Positions 17,858-26,857 of a stretch of 64,000 bases of DNA are shown here, piece after piece (the first letter of the stretch is position 1; the number at the start of each line of letters is the position of its first letter). A model generated the notes under the pieces. That model had not been told where the DNA came from. It worked only from the letters and a program-made list of their open reading frames with translations, and did no database searches. The DNA is from Rhodanobacter ginsengisoli (GTDB taxonomy: Bacteria; Pseudomonadota; Gammaproteobacteria; Xanthomonadales; Rhodanobacteraceae), in contig NZ_JBHSNF010000001.1 of NCBI RefSeq assembly GCF_042657065.1, positions 1,798,001 through 1,862,000 on the forward strand, in the 5' to 3' direction. Position numbers and translations under genes: made by a program.

Positions 17858-18895
17858 TCAATGCTTGAACTCGGAAGCCCAGTAGGCCTCGATCCGGCTG
17901 ACCAGCGCCGGCGGCAGCGGCACATAGTCGAGTGCGGCGGCAGCCTGCTGACCATTTTCCAGCGACCACTTGAAGAAGTCGAACGCTGCCTTGCTGTTCG
18001 CGGCATTCTTCGGCGTCTTGTACATGATCATCCAGGTGGTGGCTGTGATCGGCCACGCGTCGGCACCCGGCGCATTGGTCATGATCAGGTTGAAGTCCTT
18101 GGCGCTGGCCCAGTCGGCGGTGGCAGCGGCAGCGGCGAAGCTGTCGGCGCTCGGCGAAATCACCTTGCCGGTGGAGTTCTTCATGTCGACCCAGGTGATC
18201 TTGTTCTTCACCGCATAGGCGTATTCGACATAGCCGATCGAACCCTTGATCTGCTTCACGTACTGCGAAACACCTTCGTTGCCCTTGCCGCCCACGCCGG
18301 CCGGCCATTCAACCGCTGTGCCGAACTTGACCTTGCTGGCCCACTCCGGGTTGACCTTGGACAGGTAGTTGGTGAAGTTGAACGTGGTGCCCGAACCGTC
18401 CGAGCGATGCACCACCGTGATCTTGCCGGCAGGCAGGCTCAGGCCGGCATTCAGCGCGGCGATCTTCGGATCGTTCCAGTTGTTGATCTTGCCCAGGAAG
18501 ATGTCGGCCAGGGTGGTGCCGTCCAGCTTGATCTGGCCCGGCTGCACGCCGGCGATGTTGACCACCGGCACAATGCCGCCGACCACGATCGGGAACTGGC
18601 CCAGGCCGTACTTCGCGAGGTCCTCGGCCTTCATCGGCGCGTCGGAGGCGCCGAAGTCGATGGTGCCTTCCTTGATCTGCGCGATGCCGGCGCCCGAACC
18701 GACCGACTGGTAGTTCAGGTGGTTGCCGGTCTTCTCGGCATACGCCGCCGACCATTTGGACATGACCGGATAGACAAAGCTGGAGCCGGCGCCGGTGATG
18801 TCGGTGGCCTGTGCAGCGGCGGCACCGAAGCTCGATGCCACGGCAATCGCGGCAACGGCAGCGAATCGAAGCGGGGATTTGCGAGAGGTCAACAC
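17858..18895 (-). CDS. pstS: Phosphate-binding periplasmic protein PstS
   Basis: Periplasmic receptor of the Pst high-affinity phosphate importer. The 345-residue protein has a signal peptide cleaved near AAAQA-TD, then the mature start ITGAGSSFVYPV. Phosphate-contact segments SDAPM, VHRSDGSGTTFNF and GKGNEGVSQ are present. The start codon is GTG at 18895, with AAGGAG only 5 nt upstream. A TTG at the next codon would have a more usual 8-nt spacing, so the exact start is uncertain by one residue. PhoB-box-like repeats lie upstream. Confidence 0.96.
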   Translation of the reverse strand: MLTSRKSPLRFAAVAAIAVASSFGAAAAQATDITGAGSSFVYPVMSKWSAAYAEKTGNHLNYQSVGSGAGIAQIKEGTIDFGASDAPMKAEDLAKYGLGQFPIVVGGIVPVVNIAGVQPGQIKLDGTTLADIFLGKINNWNDPKIAALNAGLSLPAGKITVVHRSDGSGTTFNFTNYLSKVNPEWASKVKFGTAVEWPAGVGGKGNEGVSQYVKQIKGSIGYVEYAYAVKNKITWVDMKNSTGKVISPSADSFAAAAATADWASAKDFNLIMTNAPGADAWPITATTWMIMYKTPKNAANSKAAFDFFKWSLENGQQAAAALDYVPLPPALVSRIEAYWASEFKH

Positions 18896-18930
18896 GGTAG
18901 CTCCTTGGAGGGAAGTTGGATGAGACCGCT

Positions 18931-18988
18931 CTATTACAAGCGTTCGGTGTTGCCATTGGATGAAATGAATGTTTCAGCAAGATGACAG
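18931..18988 (-). promoter_or_regulatory. Pho-box array and promoter of pstS
   Basis: Minus strand, 11-bp spaced heptamers: CTGTCAT (18988-18982), CTGAAAC (18977-18971), ATTTCAT (18966-18960) and TGGCAAC (18955-18949). A TAATAG -10 candidate lies at 18936-18931. The first pair fits the PhoB consensus well and the others are degenerate. Direct 11-bp-phased repeats in place of a -35 element are the hallmark of PhoB-activated promoters. Confidence 0.7.
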
Positions 18989-19061
18989 TCGGCAAGGATT
19001 GTCATCTTGCGCTCGCTCCACGCCGCCAGGATCGACGGTAACTGGATGATCCGGCGAAGCT

Positions 19062-19721
19062 TTACGCCTGCCCGAGCGATTTGTAGGCCACTTCGATCAG
19101 TTCGAGCTGGCGCCAGCGGTTGACCACGCCGCAGAACAACTCGGCGGTGCGCTCGGCGTCATACACCGCGGAATGGGCTTCACGACTGTCGAATGGCTGA
19201 CCGGCGGCCAGTACCGCCTTGCTCAATACGGTCTGGCCATAGGCCAGGCCGCCGAAGCTGACCGTGTCGAAACAGCTGAACGGGTGGAACGGGTTGCGCT
19301 TGTGCCCGCAGCGGCGCACGGCCTGGTTGAGAAAGCCCAGATCGAATGCGGCATTGTGGCCGACCAGGATCGCGCGCTGGCATCCGGCCCGGCGTACTGC
19401 CTCGCGCACGGCATGGAAGATGTGATCCAGCGCCAAGCGCTCGGGCAGTGCGCCGCGCAGCGGGTTGTCCGGGTCGATGCCGGTGATTTCCAGCGAGCGC
19501 GGGTCCAGGTTCGCACCGGGAAACGGCTCCACGTGTGTCGAGACCACGGGCTGCAACTGCAGAAAGCCATCGGTATCCATGACCAGGGGGATCGCTGCGA
19601 TTTCCAGCAGGGCGTCGTGCTCGGCGTCGAAGCCACCGGTTTCGACGTCCACCACCACCGGCAGGAACCCGCGGAACCGATCTGCCATGCGGGCAGCGGT
19701 GTTGTTGCTCACTATTTCCAT
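19062..19721 (-). CDS. rnt: Ribonuclease T
   Basis: DEDD-family 3'-5' exoribonuclease that trims tRNA 3' ends (end turnover) and matures 5S/23S rRNA. The 219-residue length is typical. Exo motifs are visible: VVDVETGGFD (Exo I, about residues 23-32), VGHNAAFDLGFL (Exo II, about 120-131) and AHSAVYDAERTAELF (Exo III, HxxxxD, about 183-197). Conserved RNase T features such as EPFPGANLDPRSLEITGI are also present. It stands alone between the pst block and the porin gene. Confidence 0.96.
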   Translation of the reverse strand: MEIVSNNTAARMADRFRGFLPVVVDVETGGFDAEHDALLEIAAIPLVMDTDGFLQLQPVVSTHVEPFPGANLDPRSLEITGIDPDNPLRGALPERLALDHIFHAVREAVRRAGCQRAILVGHNAAFDLGFLNQAVRRCGHKRNPFHPFSCFDTVSFGGLAYGQTVLSKAVLAAGQPFDSREAHSAVYDAERTAELFCGVVNRWRQLELIEVAYKSLGQA

Positions 19722-19809
19722 CGACGCAGCATATCAGCCGTGGTGCATGGCATGGCGGGGGAGCGGAGGTATTGAGGGGTAGTCGCATCGGTGTGGCGCT
19801 GTCTTCAAT

Positions 19810-19838
19810 CTGTCATGAAACGTGCATCTGGCCGTAAA
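19810..19838 (+). promoter_or_regulatory. Pho-box-like repeats upstream of the porin gene
   Basis: CTGTCAT (19810-19816), CGTGCAT (19821-19827) and CCGTAAA (19832-19838) are spaced exactly 11 bp apart. The first heptamer is identical to that upstream of pstS. A TAACTAAT-like -10 candidate lies near 19858-19865. This predicts PhoB activation of the porin. Confidence 0.6.
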
Positions 19839-19930
19839 GATTTCTGCGCAGACTTGTTAACTAATCGCTAGCCGGCCATCGGATCGAGGGGGCGGTTGAG
19901 ATGTTTCCTACCACCATTGCGGAGAATGAC

Positions 19931-21214
19931 ATGCGTTCCAAATTGATTGCGGTGGCGATTGCCGCCGGCCTCGGCGTAACCAGCTTCACGGTTGCCGCCG
20001 CTCCGGCACAGCACAAGACCCACAAGTCGCAGGCGACGGCCCAGAACAACGCCGTGGTCAACAGCGAAGTGGAGCTGTTGAAGGCTCAGCTGGCCCAGTT
20101 GCAGGCGAAGGTCGATTCGCTCGAGCAGCGCACCGATGCGCAGTCGGACATCAACGTCAGCACCGGCCAGGCGGTCGAGAAGGCGACCAGCGTGACGGCG
20201 GCCAGCGACAAGCAGCTCGCCAAGCTGGAGAAGCTCGTCAACGACACGTCGATTTCGGGCAAGATGTACTTCGACTTCAGCAACATCAGCCAGAAGAACA
20301 GCGATACCGGCAAGACCAACGCCTCCGGTACCGGCGTCGACGTGAAGCGCTTCTATTTCAGCGTCAACCATCAGTTCGACGATATCTGGTCGGCCAACCT
20401 GACCACCGATTTTAACTACGTCAGCAATGACGGCGAGACCAACCTGTTCGTGAAGAAGGCCTACGTGCAGGCCAAGTTCAACCAGGCGGCGGTGTTCCGC
20501 GTCGGTTCGGCCGACATGCCGTGGATTCCCTTCGTCGAGAACTACTACGGCTTCCGCTACGTCGAGCCGACCATCACCGATCGCAACCACTTCGCCAACT
20601 CGGCCGATTGGGGCCTGCACCTGGGCGGTGACATCGGTGCCAGCAAGTCGCTCAACTACGCCGTATCGGTGGTGAACGGCAACGGCTACAAGAACCCCAG
20701 CCGCAGCAAGAACGTGGACGTCGAAGGTCGCGTGGGCTTCGTGCCGTTCGAAGGCATGGTGGTCGCGGTAGGCGGCTATACCGGCGATCGCGGCCAGGAA
20801 ATGCAGAACGTGAGCGCGGTGCATACGGCACAGCGGGGCGATGTTCTGGTGGCTTATTCCAGCAAGGCATTCCGTCTGGGTGGTGAATACTTCACTGCCA
20901 AGAACTGGAACAACGTGCTGAGCCCGCTGACCGACAAGGCCGATGGCTATTCCTTCTGGGGCAGCGTGAACGTGGCCGACAACATCAGCCTGTTCGCCCG
21001 CTACGACAACGCCAAGCTGAGCAAGGATCAGGATCGCAGCGCCAAGGACACCTACTACAACGCAGGTGTTCAGTACCAGGTGAACAAGGGTTTCCAGCTG
21101 GCTCTCGTCTACAAGCATGAGAAGGGCGACAAGTCGGTGAATACCCCGATTCCGCCGCACGTGCAGAACGTGAAGACCGACGAAGTGGGCATCTTCGGTC
21201 AGGTGGCGTTCTAA
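19931..21214 (+). CDS. Outer-membrane porin, OprP/OprO-like (probable phosphate-induced)
   Basis: 427-residue outer-membrane beta-barrel. It has a signal peptide (MRSKLIAVAIAAGLG...VAAAPA), a short coiled-coil segment after cleavage (VELLKAQLAQLQAKVDSLE, which trimerises in OprP-type porins), and a barrel of alternating aromatic strands ending in the C-terminal phenylalanine (GIFGQVAF) used for BAM recognition. The start is chosen because GGAG is 6 nt upstream of this ATG; the ATG ten codons earlier lacks one. The Pho-box-like promoter and the pst neighbours suggest a phosphate or polyphosphate channel. A different anion is possible. Confidence 0.8.
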   Translation: MRSKLIAVAIAAGLGVTSFTVAAAPAQHKTHKSQATAQNNAVVNSEVELLKAQLAQLQAKVDSLEQRTDAQSDINVSTGQAVEKATSVTAASDKQLAKLEKLVNDTSISGKMYFDFSNISQKNSDTGKTNASGTGVDVKRFYFSVNHQFDDIWSANLTTDFNYVSNDGETNLFVKKAYVQAKFNQAAVFRVGSADMPWIPFVENYYGFRYVEPTITDRNHFANSADWGLHLGGDIGASKSLNYAVSVVNGNGYKNPSRSKNVDVEGRVGFVPFEGMVVAVGGYTGDRGQEMQNVSAVHTAQRGDVLVAYSSKAFRLGGEYFTAKNWNNVLSPLTDKADGYSFWGSVNVADNISLFARYDNAKLSKDQDRSAKDTYYNAGVQYQVNKGFQLALVYKHEKGDKSVNTPIPPHVQNVKTDEVGIFGQVAF

Positions 21215-21297
21215 AACTGTCACATGGCCGCGGCATACTGCGGCCATCAGGACGGCAGTCGGACCGGTTATCGTAAGGGAGTTCTACCCAGGGACGG

Positions 21298-21331
21298 AAA
21301 ACGGCGGGCATATGCCCGCCGTTTGCTTTTT
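21298..21331 (+). terminator. Rho-independent terminator of the porin gene
   Basis: Twelve-bp inverted repeat AAACGGCGGGCA/TGCCCGCCGTTT (21299-21310 and 21313-21324), followed by GCTTTTTG. It also reads as a possible hflD terminator on the other strand. Confidence 0.85.
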
Positions 21332-21371
21332 GCTGGTTCCAACGCCGGAAACCCTGGCCGCACAAGGGGTT

Positions 21372-21995
21372 TCAGCGGTTGTCGAGAGTGGCGCCGGTCA
21401 GCAGGCCGCGTGCCAGCATGCTGCACTGGCGTCGGTACAGCAGCAGCTGCCATTGGCGCCCACCGACCTGCCGCCACAGCACCGCCGAGCGCACCGCGGC
21501 CAGCAGATTGGCGCGCACCTTCTCGACCACGGTCGGCTGCTGCAACTGCTGCGGGTTGCCGCTCACCATCACCCGTGGGCGCAGGGGAGACAGGGTCGAT
21601 GCATACAACTCGGCCAGGCGGCTGGTGACCTGGCTCGAATCGCGACCGAAGTGTTCGACCTGGCGCTGTGCGGCGACGATGCCCTGCCGCAGTTGCTCGA
21701 GCAGTTCCGGCCGCCCGGACAGGCTGCGCTCCAGGCGCATCACGGTCACCACCATGCGGGTCACCGACATGTCGCGATCGCTCTCGTCGAGCTGGGCGAT
21801 CAGGTTGCGCAAGCCGAGCCGAACGTTGGAGACATTGCCGAAGACGCCGACCACCGAAGGCGCATCGACGCGAAACACGCTGGCCAGGCTGGCTTCCATG
21901 GCGCCTTCGTCACAGCGCCCCTCATTGGCGAGCTGCTGCGCCAGCGAGCAGGCCTGGAACAGGCCGGCCAGGCCAAGCACGCGCTCTTCATTCAT
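21372..21995 (-). CDS. hflD: High frequency lysogenization protein HflD homologue
   Basis: Peripheral membrane protein. In E. coli it binds phage lambda CII and promotes its degradation; its wider role is unknown. The 207-residue, mostly helical protein starts MNEERVLGLAGLFQACSLAQQLAN, the conserved HflD N terminus, so this ATG is preferred over one 30 codons upstream that overlaps mnmA. It is 10 nt after mnmA, in the order nudJ-mnmA-hflD known from enterobacteria, where purB follows. purB is not present here. Confidence 0.9.
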   Translation of the reverse strand: MNEERVLGLAGLFQACSLAQQLANEGRCDEGAMEASLASVFRVDAPSVVGVFGNVSNVRLGLRNLIAQLDESDRDMSVTRMVVTVMRLERSLSGRPELLEQLRQGIVAAQRQVEHFGRDSSQVTSRLAELYASTLSPLRPRVMVSGNPQQLQQPTVVEKVRANLLAAVRSAVLWRQVGGRQWQLLLYRRQCSMLARGLLTGATLDNR

Positions 21996-22005
21996 GCCGA
22001 AGGTT

Positions 22006-23154
22006 TCAAACACGGGGCTGCGATTCTCTTGCAAGGGGGAGGGGGGAGGGAGTGAACGCCGGCAGCAGACCGCCATAGGCGGCATCGGTCATGCTGATCA
22101 CGGCGCCGCCGAGGCAGACGTCGTCAGCATAGAAGACCACCGATTGCCCCGGTGTCACGGCACGCTGTGGCTCGTCGAAGCGTACCTCAAGGCCGTCGCC
22201 ACGTACGCTGACCAGGCAGGCCTGATCGCCCTGGCGATAGCGGGTACGGGCAGTGCAGCGAAACTCCGCGGCGGGTGGCGCACCGGCAATCCAGTTCGGT
22301 GTTTCGGTCTGCAGGCGACGCGAATGCAGCCAGCGGTTCTCGCCGCCCTGGGCGACGTACAGGACATTGGCGGAGACATCCTTGCCGACCACGAACCAGG
22401 CTTCGCCGCTGGCTCCGTGACGACCGCCGATGCCCAGCCCGTTGCGTTGGCCCAGGGTGTAATACATCACGCCCTGATGCTCGCCGATCAACTCGCCCCC
22501 GGGCGTGCGCATCTCGCCCGGACGGGCGGGGATGTACTGCGCCAGAAAGCCACGGAAATCGCGTTCGCCGATGAAGCAGATGCCGGTGGAATCCTTTTTC
22601 GCATGGGTCGGCAGGCCCGCTTCGCGGGCCATCTCGCGCACCCGCGGCTTCTCGAGCCCGCCGAGCGGGAACAGCGTGGCGGCCAGCTGCTGCTGACCCA
22701 GCGCATGCAGGAAGTAGCTCTGGTCCTTGGCGCTGTCCACCGCGCGCAGCAGCCGGTATCGACCGTCCACGCAGTCGACGCGGGCGTAGTGGCCGGTGGC
22801 GATCTTCTCGGCGCCCAGCGCACGGGCCTCGTCCAGGAAGGTCTTGAACTTGATCTCGCGGTTGCACAGCACGTCCGGGTTCGGCGTGCGCCCGGCGCGG
22901 TATTCGGCCAGGAAATGCTCGAACACGCCGTCCCAGTACTCGCCGGCGAAGTTGCGCGCATGGAACGGGATGCCCAGGCGCCCGCAGACGGCCACGGCGT
23001 CCTTGCGATCGGCGTCGGTGGTGCAGGGGCCGGAGCGGTCGTCCTCCTCCCAGTTCTGCATGAACAGGCCCTCGACCTCATGGCCGGCCCGTTGCAGCAG
23101 CAGCGCGGCCACCGACGAATCGACGCCGCCGGAGATGCCGAGCATCACTCGCAT
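22006..23154 (-). CDS. mnmA: tRNA-specific 2-thiouridylase MnmA
   Basis: Makes 2-thiouridine at wobble position 34 of tRNA-Lys, -Glu and -Gln, taking sulfur from the IscS-Tus relay. It has 382 residues. The ATP-binding PP-loop is GISGGVDSSVAA at the N terminus. The catalytic cysteine pair is in NPDVLCNREIKF (near residue 98) and STGICFIGERDF (near 195). The C-terminal beta-barrel carries FRCTARTRYRQ. It overlaps the NUDIX gene upstream by 10 nt and lies just before hflD. Confidence 0.97.
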   Translation of the reverse strand: MRVMLGISGGVDSSVAALLLQRAGHEVEGLFMQNWEEDDRSGPCTTDADRKDAVAVCGRLGIPFHARNFAGEYWDGVFEHFLAEYRAGRTPNPDVLCNREIKFKTFLDEARALGAEKIATGHYARVDCVDGRYRLLRAVDSAKDQSYFLHALGQQQLAATLFPLGGLEKPRVREMAREAGLPTHAKKDSTGICFIGERDFRGFLAQYIPARPGEMRTPGGELIGEHQGVMYYTLGQRNGLGIGGRHGASGEAWFVVGKDVSANVLYVAQGGENRWLHSRRLQTETPNWIAGAPPAAEFRCTARTRYRQGDQACLVSVRGDGLEVRFDEPQRAVTPGQSVVFYADDVCLGGAVISMTDAAYGGLLPAFTPSPLPLARESQPRV

Positions 23155-23636
23155 GCGACGCCCTCATCCGGCAGATAGCTCAGGCTTTCCAGCGGCAGCC
23201 GGCGTCCGGCCAGCCAGTCGTCGATGCTGAGCAGCACCATCGGGCTGCGCAGGCGTACGCCCAGCTCGGCGATTTCGGCACGGCTGAGCCATAGTGCGCG
23301 GCGGATGCCGGTATCCAGCGGGCGGTCCGGGTCATGGCTGAGCGCCCGGGCAGCGAAGCTGAAACGGATGACCGCGTCGCCGTGCTCGGTACTGCGCCAC
23401 TGATGCACGCCGAGCAGATGCTGCAACTCCACCGTCCAGCCGGTTTCCTCCAGCGTCTCGCGCACGGCAGCGGCCGCCAGGCTCTCGCCGTCGTCGAGAT
23501 GACCGGCCGGCTGGTTGTAGGCAAGCTGGCCGGCGACCTCTTCCTCGACCATCAGATAGCGGTCGCCATCGGCCACTACGCAGGCCACGGTGACGTGCGG
23601 GCGCCAGATTTCGGATTTGGAAACGGGATCGGCCAT
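23145..23636 (-). CDS. nudJ: NUDIX hydrolase, NudJ-like
   Basis: 163-residue pyrophosphohydrolase. The Nudix box is complete: GHLDDGESLAAAAVRETLEETGW (residues about 45-67) matches Gx5Ex7REUxEExGU. NudJ of E. coli hydrolyses hydroxymethylpyrimidine and nucleoside di- and triphosphates. The assignment rests on the box, on the N-terminal HVTVACVVADGDRYLMVEEE segment and on the conserved position upstream of mnmA. Overlap with mnmA implies one transcript. The exact substrate is not determinable. Confidence 0.88.
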   Translation of the reverse strand: MADPVSKSEIWRPHVTVACVVADGDRYLMVEEEVAGQLAYNQPAGHLDDGESLAAAAVRETLEETGWTVELQHLLGVHQWRSTEHGDAVIRFSFAARALSHDPDRPLDTGIRRALWLSRAEIAELGVRLRSPMVLLSIDDWLAGRRLPLESLSYLPDEGVACE

Positions 23637-23754
23637 GGGTCGGTGGGGACTGGAAAAACGGACATTGTGCCATTACCTGTTGTAGCGGACCGTAGCGTGG
23701 AGGTGCATCCACTGCGGCGTATACTTCGTACCAGAGATCACACCCCAAGAAATC

Positions 23755-24087
23755 ATGGCCCAAGAAAACGAACATGAGCATGAGCATGACGGCAGCCGGG
23801 GGCTGGCGCTGGAAGTGGCCAAGCCCGAAGTGGCCAAGCCACCGCTGTTCCAGGTGCTGCTGCTGAATGACGACTTCACCCCGATGGACTTCGTGGTGGA
23901 GGTGCTGCGCGGCTTTTTCAACCTGGATCAGGAGCAGGCGGTTCAGGTGATGCTGCACGTGCATACCCGTGGACGGGGTGTGTGCGGGGTTTTCACTCGC
24001 GAGGTGGCCGAAACCAAGGTTACGCACGTCAACGAATATTCACGTTCCCATCAGCACCCGTTGTTGTGCACTATGGAAAAGCTCTGA
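23755..24087 (+). CDS. clpS: ClpAP adaptor protein ClpS
   Basis: N-recognin that binds N-degron substrates (Leu, Phe, Tyr, Trp N termini) and delivers them to ClpA. The 110-residue protein has a disordered His/Glu-rich N-terminal arm (ENEHEHEHDG) and then the ClpS fold. Hallmark segments are VLLLNDDFTPMDFVVEVL, MLHVHTRGRGVCGVFTREVAE and a Leu/Met-lined pocket. It is 65 nt upstream of clpA, its functional partner. A TATACT -10 candidate is at 23720-23725, with no clear -35. Confidence 0.97.
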   Translation: MAQENEHEHEHDGSRGLALEVAKPEVAKPPLFQVLLLNDDFTPMDFVVEVLRGFFNLDQEQAVQVMLHVHTRGRGVCGVFTREVAETKVTHVNEYSRSHQHPLLCTMEKL

Positions 24088-24152
24088 ACGCCCCCATTTT
24101 GTGCTCATCGCGGCGTTGAAGGCCGCTCAACATACAAGCGGAGACGATCCGG

Positions 24153-26423
24153 ATGTTCAGCAAGGATCTGGAAGTAACCATCGGCCATTGCTACAAGCAG
24201 GCCCGTGAACAACGCCATGAGTTCATGACGGTCGAGCACCTGTTGCTCGCATTGACCGAAAACCAGTCGGCGCTGGGTGCGCTGAGAGCCTGCGGGGTCG
24301 ATCTGCCGAGACTGTCGGCGGAACTGTCCCGCATCATCAACGAGACCGTGCCGGTGCTGCCGACCGGCGACGAGCGCGATACGCAGCCGACGCTGGGTTT
24401 CCAGCGGGTGCTGCAGCGCGCCGTGTACCACGTGCAATCCTCGGGGCGGAAGGAGGTCACCGGCGCGAACGTGCTGGTCGCCATCTTCGGCGAGAAGGAC
24501 TCGCATGCCGTGTATTTCATGCACCAGCAGGAAATCACCCGGCTCGATGTGGTCAATTACATCTCGCATGGCATCGCCAAGATCGGCGACGAGCCCGCCG
24601 CCGGCGTGTCCGGCAGCGAGCGCGATGGCGAGGAGGGCGGCGAGCCGAAAGGCAATCCGCTGCACGAGTTCGCCAGCAACCTCAACGAACTGGCGCTGGA
24701 AGGCAAGATCGATCCGCTGATCGGTCGCACCGACGAGATCGAGCGCACCATCCAGGTGCTTTGCCGCCGGCGCAAGAACAACCCGCTGTACGTGGGCGAG
24801 GCCGGCGTGGGCAAGACTGCGCTGGCCGAGGGCCTGGCCAAGCGCATCGTCGACGGCGAGGTGCCCGAGGTGCTGGAGGACGCCACGATCTGGTCGCTGG
24901 ATCTGGGGGCCCTGGTCGCCGGCACGAAATACCGTGGCGATTTCGAGAAGCGCCTGAAGGGCGTGATCGCCCAGCTGAAGAAGCAACCGGGCGCGATCCT
25001 GTTCATCGACGAGATCCATACCATCATCGGTGCCGGTTCGGCCTCCGGCGGCACCATGGACGCATCGAACCTGATCAAGCCGATGCTGGCATCGGGCGAG
25101 TTGCGCTGCATCGGTTCGACCACGTTCCAGGAATACCGCGGCGTGTTCGAGAAGGATCGCGCGCTGGCCCGTCGCTTCCAGAAGATCGACGTGGTCGAGC
25201 CAACCGTGGCCGACAGCATCGAGATCCTCAAGGGCCTGCGCTCGCGCTTCGAGGAGCATCACCATGTGGCGTATACCAACGAGGCGTTGAAGGCGGCGGT
25301 GGACCTGTCGGTCAAGCACATACCCGACCGCTTGCTGCCGGACAAGGCGATCGACGTGATCGACGAGGCCGGCGCGCGTCAGCGGCTGCTGCCCGAGGAC
25401 CAGCGCACCGGCACGGTCGACGTCAGCGAGGTCGAGTACATCATCGCCAAGATGGCGCGGATCCCTGCCAAGCAGGTGTCGGCATCGGATCGGGACGTGC
25501 TGCGCAATCTCGAGCGCAATCTGAAGATGGTCGTGTTCGGCCAGGATCCCGCGATCGAAGCGCTTGCCGCGTCGATCAAGATGGCCCGTTCGGGGCTGGC
25601 CGACCCGTCCAAGCCGATCGGTTGCTTCCTGCTCGCCGGCCCCACCGGCGTGGGCAAGACCGAGGTGACCAAGCAACTGGCAATGCAGCTGGGCATCGAG
25701 ATGATCCGCTTCGACATGTCCGAATACATGGAAGGTCACTCGGTATCGCGGCTGGTGGGTGCCCCTCCGGGCTACGTCGGCTTCGACCAGGGTGGTCTGC
25801 TGACCGAGGCGGTGACCAAGCATCCGCACGCGGTGTTGCTGCTGGACGAGATCGAGAAGGCGCATCCGGATGTATTCAACATCCTGCTGCAGGTGATGGA
25901 TCGCGGCGTGCTGACCGATACCAACGGTCGCGAGGCGAACTTCAAGAACGTGGTGGTGGTGATGACCACCAACGCGGGTGCGGCGATCGCTTCGCGGCGG
26001 AGCATGGGCTTCATCGAGCAGAAGCACGAGTCGGACGCGATGGAGGTGATCCGCCGGATCTTCACGCCGGAGTTCCGCAACCGGCTGGATGCGATCATCC
26101 AGTTCGGCGCGCTCGATTTCGAGCACATCCTGCGCGTGGTCGACAAGTTCCTGATCGAGCTGGAAAGCCAGCTGACCGAGAAGCACGTGACGCTGGACGT
26201 GGACACCCATGCCCGTCGCTGGCTGGCCGAGCACGGCTTCGATCCGCAGATGGGCGCACGGCCGATGGCGCGGGTGATCCAGGAGAAGGTGAAGCGCGCC
26301 CTGGCCGACGAGCTGCTGTTCGGCAAGCTGGCCGACGGTGGCGTGGTCCGTCTGAGCGTGCTGGATGGCGAGCTGAAGGTCGATTGCGAGGCGGCGGAAA
26401 AATTGCCGGCCGTGGTCGGGTAA
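24153..26423 (+). CDS. clpA: ATP-dependent Clp protease ATP-binding subunit ClpA
   Basis: AAA+ unfoldase that feeds substrates into ClpP. It has 756 residues. The N domain (about 1-145) binds ClpS. The first AAA+ module has Walker A GEAGVGKTALAEGL and Walker B AILFIDEIHTI; the second has GPTGVGKTEVTKQL and VLLLDEIEKAHPD. No ClpB-type middle coiled coil is present, which separates it from ClpB. It forms a bicistron with clpS and ends before a strong terminator. Confidence 0.98.
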   Translation: MFSKDLEVTIGHCYKQAREQRHEFMTVEHLLLALTENQSALGALRACGVDLPRLSAELSRIINETVPVLPTGDERDTQPTLGFQRVLQRAVYHVQSSGRKEVTGANVLVAIFGEKDSHAVYFMHQQEITRLDVVNYISHGIAKIGDEPAAGVSGSERDGEEGGEPKGNPLHEFASNLNELALEGKIDPLIGRTDEIERTIQVLCRRRKNNPLYVGEAGVGKTALAEGLAKRIVDGEVPEVLEDATIWSLDLGALVAGTKYRGDFEKRLKGVIAQLKKQPGAILFIDEIHTIIGAGSASGGTMDASNLIKPMLASGELRCIGSTTFQEYRGVFEKDRALARRFQKIDVVEPTVADSIEILKGLRSRFEEHHHVAYTNEALKAAVDLSVKHIPDRLLPDKAIDVIDEAGARQRLLPEDQRTGTVDVSEVEYIIAKMARIPAKQVSASDRDVLRNLERNLKMVVFGQDPAIEALAASIKMARSGLADPSKPIGCFLLAGPTGVGKTEVTKQLAMQLGIEMIRFDMSEYMEGHSVSRLVGAPPGYVGFDQGGLLTEAVTKHPHAVLLLDEIEKAHPDVFNILLQVMDRGVLTDTNGREANFKNVVVVMTTNAGAAIASRRSMGFIEQKHESDAMEVIRRIFTPEFRNRLDAIIQFGALDFEHILRVVDKFLIELESQLTEKHVTLDVDTHARRWLAEHGFDPQMGARPMARVIQEKVKRALADELLFGKLADGGVVRLSVLDGELKVDCEAAEKLPAVVG

Positions 26424-26446
26424 GCTCCGGTCAAATGCGAGGCAAA

Positions 26447-26479
26447 GCAAAGGCGGCGCAATCAATGCGCCGCCTTTGC
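26447..26479. terminator. Bidirectional terminator between clpA and infA
   Basis: Perfect 14-bp inverted repeat (26447-26460 and 26466-26479) around a 5-nt loop. The A/T-containing outer ends GCAAAGG/CCTTTGC serve both convergent genes. Confidence 0.85.
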
Positions 26480-26535
26480 TTCATCCCCCTGCCGGGTTGC
26501 TGTGCGCAAGCGCGACAGCCATCGGCGTCACCGCA

Positions 26536-26754
26536 CTACTTCATGCGGTACGTGATACGCCCCTTGCTCAGGTCGTACGGGGTCATTTCGATCTTGACCT
26601 TGTCGCCGGTGAGGATGCGGATGTAGTGCTTGCGCATGCGGCCGGAGATATGGGCAATAACTACGTGCCCATTCTCAAGTTGCACGCGAAACATGGTGTT
26701 GGGCAGGGTCTCCTGGACCGTGCCTTCCATTTCGATGACGTCGTCTTTGGCCAT
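26536..26754 (-). CDS. infA: Translation initiation factor IF-1
   Basis: 72-residue S1/OB-fold protein that occupies the ribosomal A site with IF-2 and IF-3 during initiation. The sequence is almost entirely conserved: MAKDDVIEMEGTV at the start, GHVVIAHISGRMRKHYIRIL in the middle and LSKGRITYR at the end. It is convergent with clpA, a common proteobacterial arrangement. A small stem-loop (26772-26790) lies about 18 nt upstream of the ATG in its leader. Confidence 0.98.
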   Translation of the reverse strand: MAKDDVIEMEGTVQETLPNTMFRVQLENGHVVIAHISGRMRKHYIRILTGDKVKIEMTPYDLSKGRITYRMK

Positions 26755-26857
26755 GTGTTCCGGGGTTCACGCGCAGCCGTCATGGCTGCGTAAGCCGTCG
26801 AGTATGCCACGGATAGACGATGGGTTAAAGAATCGCTGCGGGTCGGGAACAGGCCGT

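Noticed and set aside
24105..26465. Long minus-strand open frame opposite clpA
   Set aside because: ClpA is unambiguous on the plus strand; the antisense frame is a composition artefact. The same applies to 54043-56334 opposite smc, 32735-34564 opposite uvrC and 43019-45208 opposite the ABC-F gene.
26772..26790. Stem-loop in the infA leader as a regulatory element
   Set aside because: Only 7 bp, with no further support; kept as a remark in the infA entry.
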